DNA of 64,000 nt, from NCBI RefSeq assembly GCF_020443565.1, contig NZ_JAIZZN010000006.1, positions 1-64,000 of the forward strand. Reading direction: 5' to 3'. Of this stretch, positions 27,939-36,908 are shown piece after piece (the first letter of the stretch is position 1; the number at the start of each line of letters is the position of its first letter). The position numbers were made by a program, and so were the translations under genes. The stretch is from Clostridium sp. CS001 (lineage in GTDB: Bacteria; Bacillota; Clostridia; Clostridiales; Clostridiaceae). The notes beneath the pieces were generated by a model, which worked only from the letters and a program-made list of their open reading frames with translations, made no database searches and was not told the DNA's origin.

Positions 27939-30900
27939 TTATTTAGGATTTTTTATGGGGAATATAATATTATCAAATAAATCTTTACTTTCATTTATTT
28001 TGTTTTGTCCACCAACTGTGCATTGTATATTTTGTTTTATTACAGCTTCAAATACCTGTGCAAGATTTCTTATATCCTCTGCAGTAGTAGATAACACTTC
28101 ATCTCGTAGCTTTTGATTATCCTCTTGTGTAGCGCCTGAAAAGTACATATTATCGGCTATTGTTCCCTTGTAATAAGGCCCTGTTAAACTATCCATCCCG
28201 CCAATGGTTCCTATTATATAATTAGTCATTTCTTTCTCATCGGCCTTAAAACTCCTTAAAAATTTCACAACTCCATCAAATGTACCTATAGTTTCAATTA
28301 GGTTAGGGTCCCTATAAGAATAAAATAATATCTCCTCACTTGTACTTATCATAGCTCCCCCATAAGCGCCACCTTTTAATCTAAGCTCTCTCCATAAATA
28401 GTCACTATTTAGAATGTTTTGAGCAACCTTCATCTTTCCACTATAGTTGTATCCTGCACGCTTAAAACTTCCAGCCTTAACTACGTATTGTACTTGTGAT
28501 GGAATTACAAAAGCCTCATTCTTCTTTGAAAAATCAAACTTATATTCCTGCTTTTGAAACCTTTTGTTTTGAATTTTTTCTTGTAAAAAATTAAATGCAC
28601 TTTGAAAATCAGTATAATGTTTTTCATCCCCTGTATAACTTACAACTAGCCCCTCCTTGTTAAATACAATGTCTGAAACATTATTTAATTCCTTTTTCAC
28701 TTCATCAAATTTAACATCAAAATTATCATCTAAATCACAAATAAAGTTATAATAAGGAATATAATCTAAGTCTTTATACTTACCAATACCTGACATATAA
28801 GACAAAGCACGCTCTATTGCAAGATTGTTTCCTTGGTTAACAAATACAGATTCGTAATTTGCTCTTAATAGCTTTATTAACTCTTTAATACGCTTTTTAT
28901 CATTAAAATTACTATGGTTCATTGTTTCATCTATAAGTTCAAATGCTTTGTGCAGATTGGTATTTAGTGAATTTACTGAAACTGTCATCTTAGGAGAGTA
29001 ATCAACAGTTTCACTAATGTTATTCCTAAATGCCGTTGAAGTGAAACTAATGCCTCCAGTATAACTCATTGCTTTATTTGAAAGTTGCATAAGATTATAT
29101 CTTTGGGTGCTCACATTTCCTAAAATACTAGCTAGCAGCTTTAAATACAGCACCTTATCCTGAGGCACCTTTGAGCTATCAAAATATAAATTACAATAAA
29201 TAATGCCATCAGTAAATAAAGGATGTTTTAGTATCTTTATTTCTTGCTCTACTTTTTCTATAGTTGGAATTTCTTCTGCTACTAAATTTAAATCTTTACG
29301 TGAAAGTGTTGGTATCCTTGATAAGTCTTCCTTTGAATCCTCTGTTTCCTGCCATAGCTTCAGTTCTTGTGTATCCCTTGTAATTTTAGCTAATTGAATT
29401 TCTGAAAGTGATGTTTTGTATGCTTCAAGTTTCTTTTTTACTAATTCTTCTTTTTGTTCATTAAGCCCACTAGAAGGCTTTAATACAACTAGTGAATTAT
29501 GCTTATTACCTAATAAGTATTTTTTAATTAATTTTTCAAAATATCCACTATGTATTTTAGTTCTTATTTTGTTAAGTGCCGGAGTTACTTCTAAATATTC
29601 TATAGGATTTAAATCATAGTTCCAGGAACTTAGTGCTGCAAACATATAGTTCATCCCTCTATTAGCTTCTGAGTTTTGAGCATGTAAATTAAATTCTAAA
29701 GTACTTAATACAGAATCTATTAATTCGCTGTCAAATCCATTCTTTACTATCTGTTTTAATCCATCATCAATAATACTTTTAAACCTATACTTTTCTTTCT
29801 CGTTTGTATTTTCAGCAATTATACTAAAAATTGGTTGTTGCAAGGAATCATTAAATCTGGCATATAGATTTACTCCTATACCGTTATGTAGTAATGTTTT
29901 TCTTAAAGGTGATGATTCCGAATTCAAAAGAATTTCTTCTAAAGTTTTAAAACCTAAAATCTCTTCTACTCCTGAAACCTTATCCATCACATAGTTTGAC
30001 GATAAATAAGTCATATTTGCTGTGCTTGAATCTTTAGCTATTGGATAAAAATCTGTTTTTTCAACACCTTTTTTATAGCTTTTTTGTAATTTAATTTCAC
30101 TATCTACAGCGCCTGTTGGTAATTTGCTTAAATAATTATCATTTATCAATTCTAAGGTACTGTAAATATTCAATTTCCCATATAGATATATAGAACTATT
30201 TGATGGTACATAATATCTTTTATAAGTTTCTATAAACTTTTCATAGGTAAGTTCGGGAATATTTTCCGGATTTCCTCCTGACTCAAAACCGTACGAGTTA
30301 TCTTTAAACAGTGATTTATTAATAGTATTTGAGAGTATTCCCTGTGGTGAAGAATAACTGCCTTTCATTTCATTGTATACTATCCCATTATAACTTAACT
30401 CTCCTGTTTTCTTATTTATTTCATAATGCCAGCCTTCTTGTTTAAGTATTCTAGGATCTTTAAATATATTGGGATAGAAGACTGCATCTAAATAAACACT
30501 CATCAAGTTATTAAAGTCCTTTTCATTTTTGCTTGCTACCGGGTACATTGTAAAATCCGGTCCTGTAAAAGCATTAATGAAGGTATTTAAGGATTGCTTT
30601 GTCATAATTAAAAATGGATCTTTAACAGGATATTCTTTTGAACCACACAAAACTGAATGTTCAATAATATGATTAACACCTGTGTTGTCATGTACTGGAG
30701 TTCGAAAACTTATTGAGAATACCTTATTTTCATCCATGTTTTGTAGATAAATTAGTTTTGCTCCACTTTTAACATGTTTAAATATCATTGCAGTACACTG
30801 TATATCCTCAATCCACTTTTTAGTTTCTAGCTTAAATCCTGATATTTTGCTACCTACTTCTAGTTCTTCCTTAAGACTTATAACACATGTAGGGTTACTT

Positions 30901-31004
30901 AACTGTACTGCTTTAACTTCAGCACCTTGCTTAAAACTAGTAAAAATATTTAATAGTAATACTACAGATAATAAAATAGAAATTGATTTTCTAGGTCTCT
31001 TCAT
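27939..31004 (-). CDS. secreted M16C (presequence-protease-like) metallopeptidase
   Basis: 1021 residues from ATG 31004, chosen because AGGGGGG precedes it; a first ATG six codons upstream has none. Residues about 1-32 form a signal peptide (K-R-P-R-K then a hydrophobic run). The inverted zinc motif H-x-x-E-H is H112-I-I-E115-H116, with the distal Glu in Y-N-E-M-K-G about 75-100 residues later. Four homologous M16 domains fit the length, as in PreP/Cym1. Family members degrade short unfolded peptides inside a closed chamber. Most bacterial M16C proteins are cytoplasmic; this one appears exported, so it may degrade extracellular peptides. It is monocistronic; the terminator at 31132-31165 belongs to the gene upstream. 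I see no obvious terminator after its stop. Confidence 0.9.
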   Translation of the reverse strand: MKRPRKSISILLSVVLLLNIFTSFKQGAEVKAVQLSNPTCVISLKEELEVGSKISGFKLETKKWIEDIQCTAMIFKHVKSGAKLIYLQNMDENKVFSISFRTPVHDNTGVNHIIEHSVLCGSKEYPVKDPFLIMTKQSLNTFINAFTGPDFTMYPVASKNEKDFNNLMSVYLDAVFYPNIFKDPRILKQEGWHYEINKKTGELSYNGIVYNEMKGSYSSPQGILSNTINKSLFKDNSYGFESGGNPENIPELTYEKFIETYKRYYVPSNSSIYLYGKLNIYSTLELINDNYLSKLPTGAVDSEIKLQKSYKKGVEKTDFYPIAKDSSTANMTYLSSNYVMDKVSGVEEILGFKTLEEILLNSESSPLRKTLLHNGIGVNLYARFNDSLQQPIFSIIAENTNEKEKYRFKSIIDDGLKQIVKNGFDSELIDSVLSTLEFNLHAQNSEANRGMNYMFAALSSWNYDLNPIEYLEVTPALNKIRTKIHSGYFEKLIKKYLLGNKHNSLVVLKPSSGLNEQKEELVKKKLEAYKTSLSEIQLAKITRDTQELKLWQETEDSKEDLSRIPTLSRKDLNLVAEEIPTIEKVEQEIKILKHPLFTDGIIYCNLYFDSSKVPQDKVLYLKLLASILGNVSTQRYNLMQLSNKAMSYTGGISFTSTAFRNNISETVDYSPKMTVSVNSLNTNLHKAFELIDETMNHSNFNDKKRIKELIKLLRANYESVFVNQGNNLAIERALSYMSGIGKYKDLDYIPYYNFICDLDDNFDVKFDEVKKELNNVSDIVFNKEGLVVSYTGDEKHYTDFQSAFNFLQEKIQNKRFQKQEYKFDFSKKNEAFVIPSQVQYVVKAGSFKRAGYNYSGKMKVAQNILNSDYLWRELRLKGGAYGGAMISTSEEILFYSYRDPNLIETIGTFDGVVKFLRSFKADEKEMTNYIIGTIGGMDSLTGPYYKGTIADNMYFSGATQEDNQKLRDEVLSTTAEDIRNLAQVFEAVIKQNIQCTVGGQNKINESKDLFDNIIFPIKNPK

Positions 31005-31131
31005 TTTATCCCCCCTAACCATATTTTTTACGTAAATATATATTTTATGTTATCAATAGTATGTTTTATTTTTAATATTCGATACATTTACAAGTCAGTT
31101 ATATAACATTTTCTGAATGCTATATAAAAAC

Positions 31132-31165
31132 AAAAACACTATGAATAATTATTCATAGTGTTTTT
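31132..31165 (-). terminator. terminator
   Basis: AAAAACACTATGAATA at the left pairs with TATTCATAGTGTTTTT at the right with almost no loop, an extended palindrome. It lies 3' of the gene ending at 31209 and before the M16 start, so it separates these two units. Confidence 0.88.
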
Positions 31166-31208
31166 AATAAATTATGAAAGGCTTCTATCAACTTTAATTT
31201 ACCTATTA

Positions 31209-32153
31209 TTAAGCTAATTCTTTATTTAACATATTAATCATATCTTGCTTTTCACTTGTAAACCGATTATATACGCTTTGTTTTACTTGTGATGAGCTGC
31301 TTCTAAAATAAAGGTCAACATTTTGACGTTCATTATATAGATCATTTATTATATTACCATCACTATTTTTTAAATTAAGCTTTGAAAACACAGATAAAGT
31401 TCCGCTTACCCCATGTTGAACTACCGTAGACCATAGGCTTTCTTTTAAAGCATTACTTTTTCCACTTATATCAAACCCATATTTTGTTTTCAAGGCTTTC
31501 GCTGCTGTATCATAATAATCTTGTTTTACACAATCTTGTTGCAAGTTCAAAAATTTAGTTTTATTCTCCTGTGCTATGCTAGTCCATTCAGCATCAAAGT
31601 TTTCACCGAATTTATTGCCATCTTTAGCTTTTGCATTAGATAACTTTGAATAAAGTACATTTTCTTTTCCTTTAAGAGATTCTATAAAAGAATCTAAAGA
31701 ACCTGTTTTAGATGAAAACTGCCAAGCACCATAGGACTTTCCGCCATAATCTCCCGGTGTATTACTAATTGACCCTGGATTACTATTAGATTCATATTTA
31801 GCAGCAGCAAAGCCTAATCCACCATAGTTATCACTTGTATCCGCGCTATAATCATTGAATACTGACCTAGCAGCACCTCTCATATTAGAATTAAAATTAC
31901 TTAATGCACCCAGGGAATCATCCAAGCTAAAGGAATCCTGCTTAGATAACGCAGTGGACAAAAGCTCTGCCATCATTGAATTCCCTTGACTATCCGACAT
32001 TTGTTCAAGCATTGCCTGAAAAGCAAATTGTTGCATAGCTTTTTCATTTTCTATGTTAGTCATGCCTTTATCAGAATTGTTATTATCATTTTTAACTTGA
32101 GACATATATTGTTTTAATAGTGTATTACTAATCGTGTTTGTGGATAATGCCAT
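31209..32153 (-). CDS. putative peptidoglycan-active protein with VgrG-related/chitosanase-like C-terminal region
   Basis: 314 residues from ATG 32153, which has GGGTGAG upstream; a GTG three codons earlier is less likely. Residues about 1-95 are polar and helical (Q-Q-F-A-F-Q-A-M-L-E-Q-M), resembling the region before catalytic domains of FlgJ/SagA-like proteins. Residues about 110-300 contain A-K-Y-E-S-N-S-N-P-G-S-I-S-N and D-Y-G-G-K-S-Y-G-A-W-Q-F-S-S, a pattern seen in lysozyme-like domains of VgrG-related and phage-associated proteins, with the Glu of Y-E-S as a possible acid. No signal peptide, so export, if any, would need a flagellar or other route. Function tentative. Confidence 0.55.
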   Translation of the reverse strand: MALSTNTISNTLLKQYMSQVKNDNNNSDKGMTNIENEKAMQQFAFQAMLEQMSDSQGNSMMAELLSTALSKQDSFSLDDSLGALSNFNSNMRGAARSVFNDYSADTSDNYGGLGFAAAKYESNSNPGSISNTPGDYGGKSYGAWQFSSKTGSLDSFIESLKGKENVLYSKLSNAKAKDGNKFGENFDAEWTSIAQENKTKFLNLQQDCVKQDYYDTAAKALKTKYGFDISGKSNALKESLWSTVVQHGVSGTLSVFSKLNLKNSDGNIINDLYNERQNVDLYFRSSSSQVKQSVYNRFTSEKQDMINMLNKELA

Positions 32154-32481
32154 TTTTCTCACCCGTTTTAAATAGATTTTTATATATGTTATTATCGTAT
32201 ATTAGTGAAAAACCTTTAGTAAGTATTCATCTACAATTTTAAGCTTAGTATAAATCTTCCAAATAGAAAGTATTCTTATTCTCCTTAGTATATGGACATG
32301 AATTTAATTGTTGAATAAAAAAACCAAATATACGCATATTAAATAAACATAGGCCCCTTAAATCTTAAGTCTCAAGCAATATAGTATTTTATAACATAAT
32401 TTATAGGCAATAAGCTAATTTATATATTGAGGGCTTTTGTGTAAAATTACATGGGTAAGTAATCTGTAGAGGGTGAATAAT
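32154..32481. other. AT-rich intergenic stretch
   Basis: Separates the divergent peptidoglycan-active protein and the XRE regulator. I see no gene, hairpin or operator I can support, apart from general TATAAT-like boxes. An AGAGGGTGAAT just before 32482 is the ribosome binding site of the next gene. Confidence 0.5.
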
Positions 32482-32844
<363 letters not shown>

Positions 32845-32877
32845 CTTGTATTGATAATCCATATATTCCATTTAAAT

Positions 32878-32919
32878 AAAAACATGCCAATTATATTTGT
32901 ATGCTGCTAGCATGTTTTA
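32878..32919 (+). terminator. hairpin after the XRE gene
   Basis: AAAACATGC at the left pairs with GCATGTTTT at the right around a 22-base AT-rich loop, followed by ATAT. A weak terminator or processing site before the Spo0E-like gene. Confidence 0.55.
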
Positions 32920-33010
32920 TATATACTCCTTTTGATATATCCTTAATCATGGAAAATAGCAAATGTTTATAATTCTAGTTAATTTCATAGAATAAACTAG
33001 GAGGGTGTTT

Positions 33011-33187
33011 ATGGATGAAAAAGTAATTTTAAATGAAGAAGAACTTAAATCCAGCATCAACTCATTAAGATCTACTTTAAATGAACTCTGTTGTACAATG
33101 AATGGTTCAGATGTAAATGCAGAAACACTAAATATAAGTCGTCAATTAGATGATCTCATCGTTGAATTTATATTGTTAAAAAAATAA
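33011..33187 (+). CDS. Spo0E-like sporulation regulatory aspartyl-phosphate phosphatase
   Basis: 58 residues, typical Spo0E length, start ATG 33011 with AGGAGGG upstream (the GTG two codons earlier is inside that site). Two helices: residues about 7-27 and about 38-57. The signature S-x-x-x-D is present as S-R-Q-L-D in I-S-R-Q-L-D-D-L-I-V-E-F. Family members remove the phosphate from Spo0A~P and so hold back sporulation. This is the strongest sign that the organism forms spores. It could be controlled by the XRE protein encoded upstream, but that is inference from position only. Confidence 0.88.
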   Translation: MDEKVILNEEELKSSINSLRSTLNELCCTMNGSDVNAETLNISRQLDDLIVEFILLKK

Positions 33188-33238
33188 AATATTATAAAAT
33201 ATAAGCTATAACTTCCATTTTCCAAAATCAATTAGAAA

Positions 33239-33262
33239 ATCCCTATGTGTGCTTATAGGGAT
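33239..33262 (+). terminator. terminator of the Spo0E-like gene
   Basis: ATCCCTAT pairs with ATAGGGAT around an eight-base loop, followed by CTCTTTAT. A short stem but well placed downstream of the stop. Confidence 0.6.
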
Positions 33263-33351
33263 CTCTTTATCTATGTGCCCAAAGTGTTTTGTAGATATGC
33301 CAGTATTTTAATATGTATTATAAGTTTTATTTAAGTATACCCTTTTAAAAA

Positions 33352-33744
33352 TCATATATTTTCTTTTAAAATACATTTTATCTTAGTTTCAAATAATATC
33401 CTAGAGCATGTCTTGCTTAATCTCAATCTTAAATTGTATTCATATTCTTCAAATTTTTGTCCCATTTTTCCTTTAATTCTATTATGTAAAATATCATGGG
33501 TATAATCCATATCATCCCACGGAACATTCTCTATAAGAAAAAAACTAAGTTCTTCCCCTGCAACACCTTTATCCTTAAAGTTGTTAGCCATTTTATTAAT
33601 CATGAACCATTTTTTTAAGTTTTCATACTCTTTAACCATCTTTCCTAAGGACATATTATATATAGCCTCTTCTAAAAATGCAATTTCCTGGATACAATTC
33701 ACATTCATCACATTTTCCTCTATGTCTTTCACAAAATAAAACAT
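33352..33744 (-). CDS. hypothetical protein, 130 residues
   Basis: Not recognised. I start at ATG 33744 because GGGGAGGG lies just upstream; a first ATG five codons earlier is within that site. The protein is charged and helical, with no signal peptide or membrane segment and with scattered Cys (M-N-V-N-C, S-K-T-C, I-K-C). The middle contains E-N-V-P-W-D-D-M-D-Y and the C-terminus is Arg/Lys-rich. It is convergent with the Spo0E-like gene. A 61-codon Cys-rich frame overlaps its start in another phase (33656-33841); I consider that a shadow, but a frameshifted original gene cannot be excluded. Confidence 0.55.
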   Translation of the reverse strand: MFYFVKDIEENVMNVNCIQEIAFLEEAIYNMSLGKMVKEYENLKKWFMINKMANNFKDKGVAGEELSFFLIENVPWDDMDYTHDILHNRIKGKMGQKFEEYEYNLRLRLSKTCSRILFETKIKCILKENI

Positions 33745-33896
33745 TTCGTCCCTCCCCATCCAAAAATATATGTATATTCCCCTGAAGCTGCTTGTCCCAA
33801 CCGTTGAAAATCACAAACAGTATAACAGATTTACATTCCATTTTCTACGAACACTTAAAGCCAAGATGTACAAACATTTCCAAGTGATCTACCTAG

Positions 33897-33919
33897 TGCC
33901 ATCCACGTGGCAAGTGGCA
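33897..33919. repeat. 23-bp dispersed palindrome, copy 2
   Basis: Differs from copy 1 (10061-10083) at one base: CCATCC instead of CCACCC. The flanking CTAG on the left is shared. It lies in the gap between the divergent hypothetical gene and the gene starting at 34032. Confidence 0.8.
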
Positions 33920-34031
33920 AGTTATAGATTCTTCTTATATGAAATTTTTTAGCGTTCTTATTACTCTATTTGTTTTTTCTGTTAGAAAATGATATCATCA
34001 AAGAATATATAATAAACAAGGGGGCATTAAA

Positions 34032-34316
34032 ATGAATACAATGAAAGAATTTGCTTTTGAACCTCGTTATATGAGTTTGGCTGTGATAAAAGGCGTAAGT
34101 GTAGGAAACAGAATATTAAATGAACTTATTTTAGACGACGAAACTTGCTTAGGTCATAGGCAGGTTGGTAGCAGAAGCTATCACATTTTCTATTTCAAAA
34201 ATGATCGTTTTGCAGTTTACTATCATAAAGGTGGGGTAGATGCAATGTACTCCTCTAATTCACTAGATGTTGTTTTAGCTTATGTTAACAATTTAAAACC
34301 TGAGGATTTCGAGTAA
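34032..34316 (+). CDS. hypothetical protein, 94 residues, coupled to Nudix gene
   Basis: Not recognised. ATG has AAGGGGG seven bases upstream. The protein appears to be a small alpha/beta domain (strands in L-A-V-I-K-G-V-S-V-G, Y-H-I-F-Y-F-K and F-A-V-Y-Y-H-K-G-G, then helix S-L-D-V-V-L-A-Y-V-N-N) with no signal peptide. It overlaps the ADP-ribose pyrophosphatase gene by one base in a TAATG arrangement, so the two are co-translated and probably act in a common process, but I cannot say which. Confidence 0.7.
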   Translation: MNTMKEFAFEPRYMSLAVIKGVSVGNRILNELILDDETCLGHRQVGSRSYHIFYFKNDRFAVYYHKGGVDAMYSSNSLDVVLAYVNNLKPEDFE

Positions 34317-34912
34317 TGTCAATTAAAAATATCACAACGCTTGCAGATACAAAATATTTAAAACTTTATAATGCAGAGTACATCAATAAAAGTGGAAAAT
34401 CTAGAAATTGGTCTATAGCCTCTAGAAAAGACTTGGATACATTAAAAAATACTTATTTTAATGGGTCAGAAGACCAAATAGATGCAGTTATAATTGTAGC
34501 TACATATGTAGATAAAGCTACACATACAGCTGACGATCAGCTAGTAGTTATAAAACAATTTAGGGTTCCCCTTAATGATTATGTTTATGAAATTCCTGCT
34601 GGCCTCATAGATTGTGGAGAAGATTTTGAAACTACTGTAAGACGTGAACTGAAAGAAGAAACTGGTCTTGATTTGCTGGATATTGATTATAATAAAACAA
34701 AAGCCAAAGCATATATATCCACAGGCATGACCGATGAATCAGTAGCCTTGGTATATTGCACTTGCAACGGCCAAGTATCAAAGGATTATTTAGAACCAGA
34801 TGAGGACATCGAGGTTATACTACTATCAAGACAAGAAGCTAAGATTTTGATTAGTTCTAATGAAAAAATAGATATTAAGGCTTTTCTTGCTATTCAAAAC
34901 TTTATAGGCTAA
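34316..34912 (+). CDS. Nudix hydrolase, ADP-ribose pyrophosphatase type
   Basis: 198 residues. An intact Nudix box runs from G-L-I-D-C-G-E through R-R-E-L-K-E-E-T-G-L (residues about 100-122), matching G-x5-E-x7-R-E-U-x-E-E-x-G-U exactly. The preceding K-Q-F-R-V-P-L-N-D-Y-V-Y-E-I-P-A-G is typical of ADP-ribose pyrophosphatases (NudF/YqkG), which split ADP-ribose into AMP and ribose-5-phosphate. Start codon overlaps the stop of the upstream gene (TAATG). Its stop is immediately followed by an inverted pair of palindromes that probably terminates transcription. Confidence 0.9.
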   Translation: MSIKNITTLADTKYLKLYNAEYINKSGKSRNWSIASRKDLDTLKNTYFNGSEDQIDAVIIVATYVDKATHTADDQLVVIKQFRVPLNDYVYEIPAGLIDCGEDFETTVRRELKEETGLDLLDIDYNKTKAKAYISTGMTDESVALVYCTCNGQVSKDYLEPDEDIEVILLSRQEAKILISSNEKIDIKAFLAIQNFIG

Positions 34913-34961
34913 TGCCACCCAAGTGGTAAGTGGCAATATGCCACTTGCCACTTGGGTGGCA
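34913..34961. repeat. inverted pair of the 23-bp palindrome filling the gap; likely bidirectional terminator
   Basis: One copy at 34913-34935, a three-base spacer ATA, and an inverted copy at 34939-34961. The two differ at one position, so the transcript can form a 23-bp hairpin. The element starts on the base after the Nudix stop codon and ends on the base before the stop codon of the convergent ferredoxin-like gene. There is no T-tract, so termination efficiency is uncertain. Confidence 0.85.
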
Positions 34962-35210
34962 CTAAGTTAGTCTTGGTATTACCTCAGTTTCAAAAAACTT
35001 TTTAGCTGTAGTCCCTGAAACACTGTAAACTTCACTGTCATCTATTTTTACAGATACTCCAGTAGTACAATGTCCCAAACAGAAAATTGCTTTTAGTTCA
35101 ACTTTATCTGACAGATTATATTCTTCAATTTCTTGTTGAAAGGTGTTGATAATATTGTAAGAACCCTTAATATGGCATGCGCTTCCTACACAAACACTTA
35201 ATTCTACCAC
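34962..35210 (-). CDS. thioredoxin-like [2Fe-2S] ferredoxin of the hydrogenase operon
   Basis: 82 residues from GTG 35210, chosen because AAGGAG lies eight bases upstream; an earlier GTG at 35219 is one base from it. Four ligand cysteines are visible: C-V-G-S-A-C near the start and C-L-G-H-C near residue 45, as in NuoE and HndB-type thioredoxin-like [2Fe-2S] proteins. It is the distal gene of the hydrogenase operon and begins near the end of the catalytic-subunit gene. It could be an electron carrier or an extra subunit of the enzyme, similar to HndB of Desulfovibrio hydrogenase, though its place in the order differs. Confidence 0.82.
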   Translation of the reverse strand: MVELSVCVGSACHIKGSYNIINTFQQEIEEYNLSDKVELKAIFCLGHCTTGVSVKIDDSEVYSVSGTTAKKFFETEVIPRLT

Positions 35211-35215
35211 AACAA

Positions 35216-36904
35216 TCACTCCTTACCTTTATACTTTACATGTAGCAACTTGTGAACCTTGCCCTTTAATAATCCTGAATACAGAGACATCATAACTGGA
35301 TTCTCCTCTGAACGCTTTATGCTACTCATTCTGTCCGCTTCATATAATCCAGCACCACGTTTTAATTTCCCTTCAGCTTTTGTAAATGGTTGCCCTGCAC
35401 CAGAAATACATCCGCCTGGGCACGCCATAACTTCAACGAAATCATAATGAGCCTCTCCAGCTTGTATTCTTTTTATAAGTTCATCTGCATTTTTAAGCCC
35501 ACTTACCACTGCTATGTTTATTACGCGGTTATCTACCGTAATACTTGTTTCTTTAACTCCTGCCATACCACGCACACCATTAAAAGCAAGGGCACGTAAC
35601 GCAGTAGTTGATTTATCATCTAAAACTCTACGTATTACAGCCTCAGTAACACCACCTGTTACTCCAAATATAACACCTGCTCCACTGCTAACACCAAATG
35701 GCATATCAACTGCCTCAGGCTCAACCTCTGAGAACACAATCCCTGATTCTTTTATCATTTGGATAAGCTCTTGTGTAGTTATTACGTAATCTACACTTGG
35801 AACTCCATCTTCAGTAAATTCATCTCTTTTAGCTTCAGATTTTTTTGCTGTGCAAGGCATAATAGCTACAGACACAACTCTTTTATTAGAGTTTTTATAA
35901 TGCTCCTTTAATACTGAAGAAAACATTTGCATAGGTGAACGACAAGTAGAAACATTCTCCATTAGGCTTGGATACGTGTTTTCAACATAGCTTACCCACG
36001 AAGGGCAACAAGATGTAAACAGCGGTAACTTTTCATTCTTTTCAAGCCTTGAAAGAAATTCTCCTGTTTCCTCTAACACTGTAAGATCCGCTCCTGTAGA
36101 GGTATCAAAAATTTCATCAAAACCCATTTTCCTAAGAACACTTACTATTTTACCCATTACATTTTCGCCATCTTTTTGTCCCATTTCTTGGCTAATTCCA
36201 ACTCTTACTGCTGGGGCAATTTGAACCACGACCTTTGTATCTTTATCACTAATCTCTTCCCAAAGCTTAGCTGTATCATTCTTAACTACAATAGCTCCAG
36301 TAGGACATACAGCTGCACACTGACCACACCCAACACAATTAGTTTCTGCTATAGGGGCATCAAATGCAGTAGTTACAGTCATCTTTGAACCTCTTTTAAC
36401 AAAATCAATTGCTCCAATATTTTGTACCTCTTCACAGACCCTTACACAGTCACCGCATAGTATACACTTACTTTTATCACGTACAATACATACAGATGAG
36501 TTATCCATTAGTTTTTTCTCAGAAGTATTGTTAAATCTTACTTCCTTAATTCCAAATCTTTGTGCCAAATCTTGGAGTTTACAATGGCCATTCTTTTCAC
36601 AAGTGGTACAATCTCTACAATGATTAGAAAGTAATAATTCCATATTCATTTTTCTATACTTTCTAAGCCTTGGAGTATTTGTTTGTACTTCCATACCAGC
36701 CTTTGGAGGAGTAGAACATGCTGCTTCCATATCTCCCCATTTATTTTCTACCATACACATACGGCAAGCGCCGTAAACTGAAAGCTCTGAATAGTAACAA
36801 AAGGTAGGTAAATCTATACCAGCTTTTCTAACTAATTCAAGAATATTCTTTTCACCATTTATCTCTACAGGTATATTATCTATAATCATAAACTGTCCAT
36901 TCAT
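35216..36904 (-). CDS. hndD: [FeFe]-hydrogenase catalytic subunit (HndD/HydA, group A)
   Basis: 562 residues. N-terminal [2Fe-2S] domain with C36, C47, C50 and C63; a His-Cys3 [4Fe-4S] site in H-C-R-D-C-T-T-C-E-K-N-G-H-C; two [4Fe-4S] clusters in C-I-L-C-G-D-C-V-R-V-C and C-V-G-C-G-Q-C-A-A-V-C; and the H-cluster motifs T-S-C-C-P-S-W, M-P-C-T-A-K-K-S-E and A-C-P-G-G-C-I-S-G-A-G. All catalytic residues I can see are kept. It reduces protons to H2 with electrons from NADH (and probably ferredoxin) delivered by the NuoF-like subunit. The start is four bases from the HndC stop and has AAAGGAGG. Confidence 0.97.
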   Translation of the reverse strand: MNGQFMIIDNIPVEINGEKNILELVRKAGIDLPTFCYYSELSVYGACRMCMVENKWGDMEAACSTPPKAGMEVQTNTPRLRKYRKMNMELLLSNHCRDCTTCEKNGHCKLQDLAQRFGIKEVRFNNTSEKKLMDNSSVCIVRDKSKCILCGDCVRVCEEVQNIGAIDFVKRGSKMTVTTAFDAPIAETNCVGCGQCAAVCPTGAIVVKNDTAKLWEEISDKDTKVVVQIAPAVRVGISQEMGQKDGENVMGKIVSVLRKMGFDEIFDTSTGADLTVLEETGEFLSRLEKNEKLPLFTSCCPSWVSYVENTYPSLMENVSTCRSPMQMFSSVLKEHYKNSNKRVVSVAIMPCTAKKSEAKRDEFTEDGVPSVDYVITTQELIQMIKESGIVFSEVEPEAVDMPFGVSSGAGVIFGVTGGVTEAVIRRVLDDKSTTALRALAFNGVRGMAGVKETSITVDNRVINIAVVSGLKNADELIKRIQAGEAHYDFVEVMACPGGCISGAGQPFTKAEGKLKRGAGLYEADRMSSIKRSEENPVMMSLYSGLLKGKVHKLLHVKYKGKE

Positions 36905-36908
36905 TGTA

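Noticed and set aside
32154-32481. Small gene between the peptidoglycan-active protein and XRE regulator
   Set aside because: Open frames are short, lack ribosome binding sites and have noncoding-like composition.
33656-33841. 61-codon Cys-rich frame (C-D-E-C...G-N-C)
   Set aside because: Overlaps the start of the better-supported gene at 33352-33744 in another phase, has no clear ribosome binding site. Kept as a note because a frameshift between the two frames is not fully excluded.
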